64,000 nucleotides of DNA from Scleroderma bovista. Taxonomy: Eukaryota > Basidiomycota > Agaricomycetes > Boletales > Sclerodermataceae. Under the pieces are notes generated by a model. The model did no database searches. It was given only the letters and a program-made list of their open reading frames with translations, and was not told where the DNA came from. This document shows positions 10,501 to 21,618 of the stretch, piece by piece; positions within the stretch are counted from its first letter, which is position 1, and each line of letters begins with the position of its first letter. The translations under genes and the position numbers were made by a program. The stretch covers positions 1 to 64,000 of the forward strand of contig JAYMGJ010000406.1 in assembly GCA_037178675.1 (NCBI GenBank), in the 5' to 3' direction.

Positions 10501-11730
10501 GCCCCAGCGGGCTGTCCAGCCCTGAAATAGGCTTCCATCATCCTGTTCCATACCCTTACCGCCGGCCCCGTCTCTAAGTGGCCAATTTGGCCCCTAGCAC
10601 ATAGACTGTTGAACTCGGCGAATACTTCTTTGGCCCCATCAAGGTCGCTGGCGTTGACATAAGTGCTGAGAAGGTAATAAAATACCAACGTGGTAGGGTA
10701 GAATGACTTCCCCTGCGAGCGTGACGAACGGGCGCGGGCTTCGAGGAACGAATACATACGAATGGCACCGTCGATGGAAGAGTGGTGCGAACATGAGCGA
10801 AGAAGGGTATGATACACAGCAGTCGGGAAACAGGAAGCGAGGGAATATCCAGGCGGGGAGGAACCCTGCTGGACGTGTGTCGTGCATGCAACGTCGAATA
10901 TGGACATAGCTCTGCGGAAGTTGTCCTCTGCTAGAAGTTCTTCCCTCTGTTTCGCATCCGCTGCCTCCAACGCTGCATCGTCTGGATTACGTGCACGCAG
11001 TCTCCGTCGGCGTGTGCGTCCCTCGAGAGCACGCAAACTCTTCTGTACCTGGTGGTCACGATCTGCAAGTTGTGTGATTATCTGCGCTATTCGTGGGACA
11101 TCTTTTGCAGCCAGTGCTTCTTCGACGGTAGCCTCGAAGGGTTGATTTGACGAATGATCCTCGGTAGCAGGGGGCCCTAGTTTCCCTCGGTGCTGCTCCT
11201 GTTCTGCTGCCGGAGCAAATGTATGCCGTGCACGGAGATGTGTCTGGACTGTCTGCAGGACGCCCGCACCAGTTTCCTGTTCATGATCGCGACGGCCTGG
11301 TGGAAGAGAAAACGAATGACGGCGAGCGAGGGAGCGTGAAGACCGCGAGGGTGGTTGGTGCGACTTGATGGATGATGATGGGGTGTCTTCTCTGTCGTCG
11401 TCCTTGGCGAGTTCCTGGCTAGTGGACGTGTTCGCTTGTGTAATTGCGCGACCCGCGCCCTGTATGCATGTTAGCGTACAAAAGATATGGACAGAGAGCA
11501 CCGACCGTGTATCCGGTGTAGAATTTACTACCAGCATTGAATTTTGCTCCGCCAGGACCGGCTCCATGACCAGCGCTGCCCCATGACGAGCCTGCGCCTG
11601 CACCCCATGAAGCGGTCGAGCCAGATGACTGGTATTGAAGGACGCTACGAAGTGTGCCCGACTGGTTCTGAACCAGTGCGACTGCACGTGAGGTGTGCAG
11701 AAAGAGATGGTTGGCGACTTTGGGAAGCAT
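7558..11730 (-). CDS. large mitochondrial-type pentatricopeptide repeat protein
   Basis: Exons 11506-11730, 10451-11459, 8420-10398, 7861-8367, 7712-7800 and 7558-7654 join in frame to about 1301 aa. The start at 11730 (MLPKVANHLFLHTSRAV) gives an Arg/Ser-rich, acid-free N-terminus typical of mitochondrial import. PPR-like helical pairs are visible: the block with VWNRMMEAYFRAGQPAGALRL near the end of exon 2; VYLYNTIISKLAKARKADHALVLF with ITYGAVIAACARVGDYQTAEQLF in exon 3; and HWSALINAYGCVCKDLDKAINIF in exon 4. The last two exons carry a conserved tail with TWEAMFRAELGNGNRD and FPEAVYERI. Fungal proteins of this size and layout act in mitochondrial mRNA stability or translation (Pet309/Cya5-like). 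That assignment is inference. The first donor is GTCGGT, weaker than usual. Confidence 0.85.
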
Positions 11731-12290
11731 TGTCGTCGTTGTCGTCGTCGAGGCTGTCGTCCACGACGGGCTCGGAGGTAAATTTGTCGGCGGGGAAAAA
11801 TAGAATCGGGTTATTATAAATAATTAATTCGGGAGTATTCGGGCCGTGTTCTCCCAGATGCCGACCAGAGACGCAGCCTTGCTGTGTGAGTGAGTCAGCT
11901 CAGGGGAAGCGAGTTCACCCGAACGTACTCGAAGTTCGAATTCAAGCGGACCCCTCAGAGCAAGCTCTAATTGAGCCACGGGCTTGTGTAGACGTTGTGC
12001 TAATGTCTATTGGCTGGTTATTTGATTCGGTCTGTTACAGGCCTGTTTGTTGATTCGAAAGAACCTATGACTCACTGGCATCTGACGACCTGCACAGCAG
12101 CCTTACTTAAATACCGGTCAAGTGATAGTAGTCATCGCATGTACTACTGAACTTGGCAAGTGAAGCCGGTAGCATGACCTATCTGTCCACAGCATTCCAT
12201 GTTGATATGAGGACTAGTAACTAGTCTCTATGAAGACCTCTATACATGCACACTGTTTTCAGGCGGTTCAACCCTGCTCCTGGAGTCACT
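11731..12290. other. spacer sharing sequence with the downstream duplication
   Basis: No gene recognised. Segments near 11980-12060 and 12120-12260 recur, diverged, near 14965-15050 and 15225-15385, and the first recurs again near 17565-17610. They mark the outer parts of a tandem duplication that carries the two F-box-type genes. Confidence 0.6.
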
Positions 12291-12378
12291 TGATGCATCT
12301 ACCCCCACCGCGAAAGAAAAGCTGCTTGGAATGAATTGTCACATTGCCAGGTAGGCAAATACCTCACGTCCTTCCTGA

Positions 12379-14130
12379 TCATGGAGTCATCAATGGGGAA
12401 ATGGCACGGATTGTGGATCCACTCACCAGGATCAATACAATGTGATCCTCAGTGATCATGGCACCTTCCCAACCAAGAAAGCTCGTCCGTGGCAGTAAAG
12501 CATATGCTTCACGTCCTGGTAAAGACGTAACCATATCGATTTTGAACGGCTTGCGCCTACTTCTGATCTTCGTCTCCATCGGCAGGGGCTCCCAGGGTAA
12601 AAGAGCACAACTGGCACTACTATTCGCATCCTTTGTCGTTGCGTAAGGATTAAAATCGAACACGCGCGCGTACTTCCCGCCAATCGGACAATAAATGAAT
12701 TTCATACCGTAGGAAAGGCATGTCCAAACATTTGACGGGTTTAACTTGAGCATGCGCGATCCTTCGGGTCCCCAGGACTTCCAATTCCGATACTTTCGAG
12801 AGCTAGCGGCGATAGAGGAAAGTTGATTGAGAATGGTCGAACGTGGAACCAAATGAACGACAGTATCAGTGCGTGAATCTACCTCGTACTCAAATATCAC
12901 CGTGATTAAGACGTCGAGTGGGCGAACGGAACTGAGGGGATGGAGGGAACAGCCGAAGTTGTTAAGGGTGCCGAGGAGATCAATACGTCATGAAGGCTTG
13001 ATCGAAGTCTAGGATATCGCAATTTGCATAGGTATTCAACGTCCCTTGCAGAAGACACAGAATTTCCAGGGGGCACTGCAAAAACCCTGAGTGACACTTG
13101 CTTATCATTATCTATGAATGCCACTAGGACCAGCTCCTCCGATAGGAAGGTGAACGAGGTATATTCGGGGTCCTCAAGGAGCTGGCCCAAGGCTGAAATG
13201 AGTTCAACGTTCCACGAAGTGAGTTTTAATTACCATGATTTGATCACCATTTCTCCAATCCCAGATGACAAAATTTGACGTTTGGCGCCAAGCCCAATTG
13301 TCACCAAAAAAGATGCCCACGTATGGCCCACAGACACTTATCAAAACATAGGTTTCACTTTGTTCCTCGAAAAACGTCTGCGTAATCCGGGGACGCGTCG
13401 CCCTGGGATGCACCATACCGGTGGAAAACGAACGTAAGTGAACATCACATCGTATTACGAGGATCCTGCATTATTAGTGACATTGAATTTGGGGCTTCAA
13501 GTAAAGAAAGACAGATATCTCACTGGTTTTCATCCTCGACGAACTCAACGGCAGCAAGTAGATCCTGGCTTACATCAATTGCGAACTCGGCAATTGAAAA
13601 TTCGGTCAACACGTCCCATCTGCGCTCCGGAATGCCCTTGATATAACACGGCATTTGGACACAGGATATCCCACCGTTGGGCCTAGCTTGTGCCAAAATA
13701 CCATTAACAAGATCCCATGCTAGACCATCTCGTGTCACTCGACCATCTTCCATGGGTATCTGTTTGCAAATTGGAAATTGTAGGTTGTTCCATGCGTCAG
13801 TGTGCCTTCGTATCGCCTCCAACCGGGATGGCAAATCCCAATCACAATGCTTGACGTCGAACATCTGCGCAGAGAATAAAGACACTTTGTACAACAAAGC
13901 AGAGCTTTCTTGTATAATGGATTGAAACTGCTTGCAGACCTAGAATAAACGTTTGATAACTGACCACAATCGTGGATGATCGATGGTTACCTGCATACAT
14001 CTCAACAAAGACAGGTCGTCCAATGACTCCAGAATCAAGATTATCAACTCGGTCGGAAAAGGGATCGATGACATTGTCGAAGCTTAAAGTAGTATGGGTC
14101 CAAGGATTGGATGTGAACAAGGAACACCGT
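12379..14130 (-). pseudogene. F-box-type/beta-propeller-like protein, broken tandem copy A
   Basis: This copy is closely similar throughout to the one at 15412-17325. A segment just after an intron (VCKQFQSII, about 13890-13945) matches the region that normally follows an F-box in Agaricomycete F-box proteins. A long C-terminal part is full of short beta-strand-like blocks (GPYVGIFFGD, WDWRNG, LVPRSTILNQ). Compared with copy B, a short deletion near 12905-12915 shifts the frame. A TGA near 12379 then ends the protein earlier than B. The helical F-box itself is not recognisable, and no ATG fits the first exon. The copy is probably non-functional. Confidence 0.65.
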
Positions 14131-14520
14131 CTGCCTTGGAGTCTTTGGTCGTTATAAAGTCATTGTTTGGTTTTTTTTGTCTCATGTACTTGCCGCATGG
14201 TCCAAGTCGTGCATGCAGCATGGCTGCTAAAGTTATGTCCATACAGTGAGCTGCACTCCCAGAGGTTCGCCGCACTGTACAGCCACACGCAAATACGCCA
14301 CGTGTGTCGCGCCAATCCATCCTTCTAAAATTCCTTATCATCTTCGTTCTTCTTTGTTTTGATTGTCTCCGTCCGATCTTTATCCTCATCTCTGCGGGCT
14401 GACGAGGTATTTACCTATGTATGTTCCTGAGCTCTCGTAGCGTAATCAGCCAATCTAGTCTTATTTTCATTCCCTTGTCCTTAATTTCACCTACCTCGTT
14501 CATAGCTCTGTTCCTCCTCG

Positions 14521-14683
14521 TAGTATCCCAAAGCCAGACTCTTAGGGGAAGATAGTCGTTCCTCCTCACGGGCTACCCTGCAAGTGTTTACTGGGACCCA
14601 CGCAATTTTGGCTCATGTGCAGCATGGCTTCTAAATTTAGTGGAACGACTATCTTCCTTTTAGAGTCTAGCTTTGGGAGACTA
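14521..14683. repeat. fold-back inverted repeat
   Basis: Arms at about 14521-14562 and 14642-14683 are inverted copies of about 42 bp with a few mismatches, separated by 79 bp. Each arm contains the core GGAACGACTATCTTCC or its complement. A related single arm lies near 60863-60913. This could be a small MITE-like element. Confidence 0.6.
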
Positions 14684-15411
14684 AGGCTGCTACTTTGAGC
14701 CTCGGCCTGCACTGGGTTCGCCGCATGCAGCCACACGCAGTACGTGCACTGGGCTGCCATGTCCTTACTTTCACGTAGGGGGACAAATAAACTCGTATAG
14801 ATCTGCTCCTTCTCGCAGGCTACCCTGCAAGTGCTTACTCATTTCTGGGACCCGTTGGACAGCGCAATAGTCCAATAAACCACATGGATCTAGTACTCTG
14901 GATTGTGCAGTGCAGACAAATGGCTCAGCTCATCTTACCATCTCTTCAGATCATAGAATGGAGCAACGGGCTTGCGTAGACGTCGTGCGTTTCTGCATTT
15001 GATTTGGTCTAACAGTTACAGGCGTGTTCCAGGTCGATTCGAAAATAAATCAGGAAATATCACTAGCCTATCTGGCGTCACGGCCTGTGCAGCAGCCTTA
15101 ACCTAGAGTAACATATCTGCCACTACGTTACAGTAAGCATTATCTTCTTCCAAGTACAACCTCGGATCCATATGACCCCGGTGAGATCGATGGTACGTTC
15201 AAACTCCCAACACTTTTGCCCGCCACAGATAAATGACCATCGCATGTAATTAAAGTACTCGTGAACTCGACAAGTGGAGCCGGTAGCATGATCCATCTGT
15301 CCACAGTATTCCGTGTCGATTCATCTCCATGAGCTATCACCATTAGGTATCTATGAAGACCTCTGTATCTATACATGTATGCTTCGCTTGTCCCGTCTCA
15401 TTTTCGGCGGT
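14684..15411. other. spacer between the tandem F-box-type genes
   Basis: No gene. Short phrases such as TACCCTGCAAGTG recur at about 14575 and 14824, with a weaker copy near 17452. Together with the 14965-15385 block that matches 11980-12260, this indicates repeated local duplication. Confidence 0.55.
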
Positions 15412-17325
15412 TCAGCCCCGCTCCAGGAGTCGCTTGATGCCTCTACCCCCACCACGATGCTTGGAATGTATGGTCACATTGCCATGTAGGCAAATATCGC
15501 AGGCACATATTCTGACTGATCGTGGAGTCAGCAATGGGGAAATGGCACAGATAGTGAATTTGCCTACCTGGACCATCACAATGTGATCCTCAGTGATCAT
15601 GGTACTTTCCCAACCATTGTTATTGGGTGTTAGCGGAATAGATGCTTCACGTCCTGGCAAAGACGTGACCACATCCTTATCGAACGGGCCGCGTCTTCTT
15701 CTGATTTTCGTCGCCATTGACATGGCTTTCCAGGGTAGATGAGGACAACTGGCAGTGTTCACGTCCTTTCTTGATGCGTAAGGATTAAAATCGAATAGGC
15801 GCGCGAACGTCCCGCCATCCGGACTATAAATGAATTTCATACCATGGGAATGGCATGCCCAAATATCTGACGGGTTTAACTTGAGCATGCGTGACCCTGC
15901 GGGTCCCCAGGACTCCCATTCCAGATACTTTTGTGAGCTACCGGCGATAGAGGAAACTTGATTGAGTATGGTTGAACGTGGAACCAAAAGAACGACGGTC
16001 TCGACGTCTAAACCTGTGGCGTACTTGAATATCACCGTGAATAAGACATCCGTGGACGAGTGGGCAAACGGAACTGCAGGAATGTCGAGGACGGCCGAAG
16101 CTGTTAAAAGTGCCGTGGTGATGAATACATCATTCACATTACAACTTGCTCGAAGTCTGGGGTATCGAAATTCGCATAGGTATTCAACATCTCCTGCAGA
16201 AGACACAGAATTTCCAGGTGGCACTGCTTGAAGAATCCTGAGGGAAACTTGCTCGTCATCATCTACGAACGACACTAGGACCAGCTCATCCGATATGAAA
16301 GTGAACGAGGTAAACTCGGGAAGTTCAATGAACTGGCCCAAACTGAAGTGAGTTTGACATTCCACGAAGTGAGTCATAATTACCATTGTTTGATTACCAT
16401 TTCTCCAGTCCCAGATAGCGAAAGCTGTCATTGTATGCGAAGCCCAAATATCACCAAAAAAGATGCCCACGTGTGGCCCACAGACACCTATCAAAACGTA
16501 GGATTCAAATTGTTCGTCGAAAAACGTCGGTGTAATCCGGGAACACGTCGCCCTGGGATGCACCATACCGGTGGTAAACGAACGTAAGTGAATATCACAC
16601 CGCCTTGCATGCGTCCTGCATTATTAGTGTCATTGGGGTTTCAAGGAAGTAAAGACAGATATCTCACGTATCATCAAAGAGCTCGATGGCGACAAGTAGA
16701 TCCTGGGTCACATCAATCGTGAAGTTGAAAATAGGAATTTCGGTCAACGCAACCCATCTGCGCTCCGGAATGCCCTTGATACTACACGGCATTTGGACAC
16801 AAGATATTCCGCCATTGGGCCTAGCTTGTACCAAGATACCACTAGCAAGATCCCATGCTTGACCATTGTCTATTACTAGACCATCTTCCATGGGTATCTG
16901 GTTGCGGGTTGGAAATTGTAGGTTGTTCCATGCGTCAGTGTGTCTTCGTATCGCTTCCAAACGGGATGGCAAGTCCCAATCACAATGCTTGACGTCGAAC
17001 ATCTGCGCAGAGAATAAAGACACTTTGTACAACAAAGCAGAGCTTTCTTGTATAATAGATTGAAACTGCTTGCAGACCTAAAATAGATGTTAGATGTTAG
17101 ATAACTGACCACGGTCGGGGACGATCGAAGGTTACCTGCATGCATCTCAACAAAGACGGGACGTCCAACGCCTCCAAAATCAAGATTGTCAACTCGGTCG
17201 GAAAAGGGAACGATGTCATGGAGGCTTAAGTAGTATGGGTCCAAGGATCGGATATGGACAAGGAACGACCATCCTCCTTGAAGTCTTTGGTCGTTCAAGT
17301 CATTGTTTGGTTGTTTTTGACTCAC
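15412..17325 (-). CDS. F-box-type/beta-propeller-like protein, tandem copy B
   Basis: Exons lie at 15412-16615, 16668-17077 and from 17136 to about 17325. The frame is open throughout, unlike copy A. The second exon opens with the VCKQFQSIIQESSALLYKV block that in this lineage follows the F-box helix. The long last exon holds short repeated beta-rich segments (CDIHLRSF, GPHVGIFFGD, WDWRNG, LVPRSTILNQVSS) ending in an Arg/Lys/Gly-rich tail. Such proteins usually serve as substrate-binding parts of SCF ubiquitin ligases (family knowledge). No canonical F-box and no in-frame ATG were found at the 5' end. A further upstream exon or a lost start is therefore possible, and the ubiquitin-ligase role is inference. 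Confidence 0.6.
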
Positions 17326-17685
17326 GTACTAGCCGCATGGCGCAAGCATGGCCGCTACTTACAGTGAGCCTGCACTGGGGTTCGCCGCATACAGCACGCT
17401 GTCCTTTTTCGCGTAGGGGGGAAAAATAACCTCCCTCGTTCATATCGGCTGCCCTGCAACTTGCAGTTGCAAGTGTATACTGGGAGTCTGGGGCTCACGC
17501 AATATTAGCCAATAAACCACATCCAGTGCAAACCTCTCATGGCCCAGATCTTTTCAGATAGCAACGGGCTTGTGTTTCTGCATTTGATTCGGTGTTCCAG
17601 GTCGAGTCGAAACATCTCTGAGATGATAAGTTTCCCACGCATCACAGTATATTAGTGGGTCACTCGAAATAGGCATAGCCAAGTG
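17326..17685. other. spacer with a third partial copy of the duplicated flank
   Basis: The ACGGGCTTGTGT...TTTGATTCGGTG phrase near 17565-17610 is a third, shortened version of sequence at about 11980 and 14969. No gene is visible before the TSC10 start. Confidence 0.6.
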
Positions 17686-19027
17686 ATGATCTCCCTCGAA
17701 CACATATCCGCGGTCAACATCTTCTTCGCTCTTCTATTGCTATCATACTACATGCTTTTTGGAAAGAAAAGGTGGAACCCCGAGGGCAAGGTAAGAATGT
17801 CGCGCCTGTCTAATGTCACGTCATTCAAGGACACGCACAGCATGTGTACATCACGGGTGGCAGTCAAGGTCTTGGTCTCGCGCTCGCAAAAGACCTGGCC
17901 AAGAAAGGAGCGAGCATCTCGATTGTAGCGCGTACACAGAGCAAGCTCGAAGCTGCATTGAAAGAACTCGAGGTGCGGAGGTCAACAATTCAACCGGGCT
18001 ATGGTTATTAACATTACGCCTAGTCCCTCCGCCAGTCACCATCTCAGTTTTTTGACTCATTTTCATTCTCCCTCGATACTGCCGATGCGTCTGCTGCTGC
18101 CTTTGCCGCCGTGTGTGCCGCACACAATGGTCAAGCGCCTGATGCTGTGTTTGCGTGTGCTGGCGCTTCCAGGCCAATGTATCTCGTGGATATGACGGCG
18201 GAGGACTTCGAGCGAGGAATGAAAGATGGGTTCTGGGTCCAGGCATGGACCGCATTTGTGGGTTCATCTAATTATTTTCACCTCCCCACCTGACTTCATC
18301 TACTTCGTGCCGCAGGCTGCTGCAAAGGAAATGGCGAGACAGGGAAAGAAAGGGAAAATCATACTTGTCTCGTCGACTCTCGGATTCATGTCCTTTGTTG
18401 GTTACGCTTCATACTCCCCCGCAAAGCACGCCCTTCGCGGTGCGTTTCTCATTCGTATCCGACCTTCGTCTTACTTACACCGCACATATATCCAGGTCTC
18501 GCCGATTCCCTTCGCTCGGAACTCTTATTGTACGGCATCGATGTCCACGTATTTTTCCCTCCTACAATGTATACCCCTGGATTCGATGAGGAAAATAAGA
18601 CAAAACCTGCCATCACACGTAAGATCGAGTCGACAGACGAAGGTCTGACCCCAGAACAGGCCGCTGCTGGGCTTCTTGCAGGTAAAGTCTTCCGGCTATG
18701 AAGCATCTCCATTTCTGAAGCAAACGGTCCAAAACAGGCGTGCAACGCGGGGACCATCACATTACCGCTGATCTTATAACGAGCTTGTTCTGCGCCTCGA
18801 CCAGAGGGTCCGCACCGAGGCGCAATGTTTTCATCGATACCGTTCTGGACTTTATCGCCTTGGTGAGTCCGTTATTTGTGCTTTACACTTCTATTACGAA
18901 TGTCACCTTCTGCACGCAGATCGGCGTTCCCATCTGGAGAATCTCGGTTGACAAACAAGTTATCAGCCATCGGCAAGAACACAGGGCATACTTGGAAAGC
19001 AAGGGGTTCTTTACTACGTCGAAGTGA
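17686..19027 (+). CDS. TSC10: 3-ketodihydrosphingosine reductase (TSC10/KDSR)
   Basis: This short-chain dehydrogenase reduces 3-ketodihydrosphingosine to dihydrosphingosine with NADPH on the ER membrane, an early step of sphingolipid synthesis (family knowledge). Seven exons (17686-17790, 17841-17972, 18048-18257, 18316-18439, 18496-18681, 18738-18862, 18920-19027) give 329 aa. The protein starts with an N-terminal hydrophobic segment ([14 protein letters not shown]). The Rossmann motif TGGSQGLG follows, then ACAGASRP and VSSTLGF. The active-site YSPAK lies at about 18414. A C-terminal hydrophobic stretch comes before WRISVDKQ. The start ATG at 17686 sits directly before the membrane segment. 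Six introns for 990 coding bases is typical of the region. Confidence 0.9.
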
Positions 19028-19237
19028 TTCCATTACATTCTCTACTTAACCTAATTGCACATCTATTGAGCGAGAGTCTTCGGGCTGTAAAACGGGGCAC
19101 ATATAGATATAGAACAAGTGTCCAGATCCACATTTGCTGGCCAGGTAACAGCGCCACGACCATGCAAAGAAAAATCCGTACTCTAATTATATTACACTGT
19201 GGCTGTGCATCATTTGCCTGCTCTCAATCCACCCACT

Positions 19238-21420
19238 ATGAACTATGGCCGAAACGCATCTAGGCTACTAAGAACCATACATTCTGCTGCAGTCACCGTA
19301 GCACCAGTTCCAGTTCCCGCACCCATACCAACACCCACGCGAGGTCAAGCCCACCACATCCCCTATCCACCGCACGCGTTTAGCTTGGACCTGCACGAAA
19401 AAGTTGAATATTTGCGAAATGTCAGTCTACAGGCCACCGAAGTCGAGGTCAGTCAGCCGCAGGTGACGCATTCTGACGCAGAACTTCATGCGTTCTACGC
19501 CGATGTCCTAAATGTTGATCCCGAAGAACCATGCACGGATCGTTCTATCAAAGGTATACGGCCATTAAGCCCACCAGAATTGTCACTTATGCTTTTACAA
19601 GATTCACCGACGGACGACCACATTGACCGCCACATCAAAGCGCATCTCACCAGCACACTCAAGGTCGACCCCTCTGATCCTACCGTCCATCACGCCTTTC
19701 CGACTTCCGCACTGGAGGCATTACACGCCTACGAAGCAGCTGGGTCCGTCGTCCCTATCAAGTCCTACACGCGAGTCATCTCCGCACTCCTCCACGTCCG
19801 TACGAGCCCCTCGTCAGATCCTCGCCTCGGTGCCTCCGCAGCCTACTCCCAAGCCTGGGACCTCTTCTCGCACATGCGGTACGTCGCGCATCCTACACCC
19901 GACGCCCATCTCTACGCAGTCATGATCCGCGCATGCGCGTCCGCCTCCAGCTCACGCGCCGCAGAACCGGAGCGTGCACTCGACCTGTGGACAGAGATGC
20001 AAGAGAACCGGATCGAGCCTACGAGAGCAGCGTACGAGGCCATTGTTTTGGTGTTTGGACGGGCGGGGAGGGAATGGCTCGGAGAGAGTGTGCGGTTTGC
20101 GAAGGAGATGAGGGCGAGGTATTGCACTTCGCCGTCGTCAGTAGCGAGTGAGAGGAGGATATGGTGTGCCCTGCTGGAGGGATGTAAGCGCGTCGGCGAT
20201 CTGCCCAGGGCACGGTGGATTCTCGCGGAGGCGTTGCGCTTGGACCCGGACTCCGGGAAGGAGGGTCCGCAGGTCGGAATGGAGACAGCGGAAGGTACTG
20301 TGGATGCGAAAATGATGTGTCATCTTTTCCACACCTATACGTCTTATCAACCGCCGTTCAGCAGGGGTGCGACGAGGCTCGTAGATGATCCCTCCGCTGC
20401 GCATGGCGAGTCTTCCTCTAGCTCACCAGTGGAAACACATGACGGCCACACTGACACACCAACATTTTCGCGCCTTCCCCCTCAGACGGCGTCGGATGTC
20501 CTTGCGGAGGTTGAGTTCCTGTTCAAACGGATTGCACGGGATGCACAATCCCCACTGCAGCAACGAGAAGATTCTGACGACCCCCTCTTGGGTAAATTCG
20601 CGAATGTGCAGCTAACACCCCTTCTGTTAAACGCGTACATGTCCGTGTTCTACAAACATGCGAGCATTGAGCGTTCTCGGGAAATTTTTACCTCCCTTTT
20701 TGGACCGTCACGGATCGCAACCCTCCCAGGTAACACGCATACATTTCTAGAAGCGCTCGAGAGGTGCGCATTGGCGTCCAAGGACGAGAGGCTCATTGCT
20801 GGGCAATGGGCACAAGAATTGTGGGTACAGTGGGAATCTGTGGAGGCGAAGGGAGTCGCGACTGGACACGAGGATGTGGGGATATTCGCAAGGCTGATCG
20901 AGAGGGCGCATACAGCTATGAGAAGAATTTTAGTATTGTACGTGATTCCTACTTTCCTGCCTTCCTCGTCTCTCATCAGAATTACAGGACTGGTGATATC
21001 GACGGCGCGCTTGGTTTATTGCGCAAATTTGTGAACCGCTACCCTCCCAGTACATTGATCCAACCCCGTTTCTCCTCACTTGCAAGTTCGACATCGGACA
21101 CGTCCTCCGTTCCAGCTCCGGCACCCCCCACGATCACCTTATTTGCGAAACCGCCGATCCTATCTACCCGTGTGACACTAACTAACCCCAAGCTCTCTGA
21201 TTCAGCCACGGCCCATGCGAAGCCCTTAGTTCGACTGTCATCAGCCGTGGGACCTCGGGACGACCGTGTTCCGCCTATCATCGCCTTTTCTGATATTGAA
21301 CTTCTGCATCATCGGCTTGTCGCGCTGAAGCGCATCAAGGACGTGGGGTATCTGAAGTGGGTGTGTGAGGCGTATAGGGGGACGCTGAGGAGGAGGAGGG
21401 AGGCGGTGCTTCATGGGTGA
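19238..21420 (+). CDS. PPR-like mitochondrial protein
   Basis: Two exons (19238-20937 and 20988-21420) give 710 aa. The ATG at 19238 yields MNYGRNASRLLRTIHSAAV, a basic, amphipathic, import-like N-terminus. Weak PPR-type helical pairs are visible: SYTRVISALLHVR, LYAVMIRACASASSSRAAEPERALDLW, IEPTRAAYEAIVLVFGRAG and IWCALLEGCKRVGDLPRARWIL. The C-terminus ends in a basic helix (YRGTLRRRREAVLHG). The exact mitochondrial role is unknown. This is the second PPR protein within 14 kb but it is not an evident duplicate of the first, since size and sequence differ. Confidence 0.8.
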
Positions 21421-21470
21421 ACACTACTACTGCTGGTGGTTGGCTTCGTGTGCAGTTCATTTTTTAGGTA
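21413..21470 (+). repeat. downstream repeat, copy 1
   Basis: Sequence starting CATGGGTGAACACTACTACT, overlapping the PPR stop codon and ending TTTTTAGGTATAAA, recurs downstream of GRC3 at about 23909-23960 in the same orientation. Two of the shared blocks are exact. It lies just past the coding end of the gene upstream in each case. Confidence 0.7.
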
Positions 21471-21618
21471 TAAATCTACTCTTAGACTAGGCTAATGGAC
21501 TAATGAGGGCATGGAGTCAAGTTATGAGAGTGCAGAAAAAGCCGGGGCGCAGCAATGGAAATGCAGACAGGAATGCGATGACCCGCGATGCGATAGTATT
21601 CCTTTCCTTACACGGTTT

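Noticed and set aside
18449..18760. Reverse-strand frame over TSC10 exons
   Set aside because: It lies antisense to well-supported exons of the reductase.
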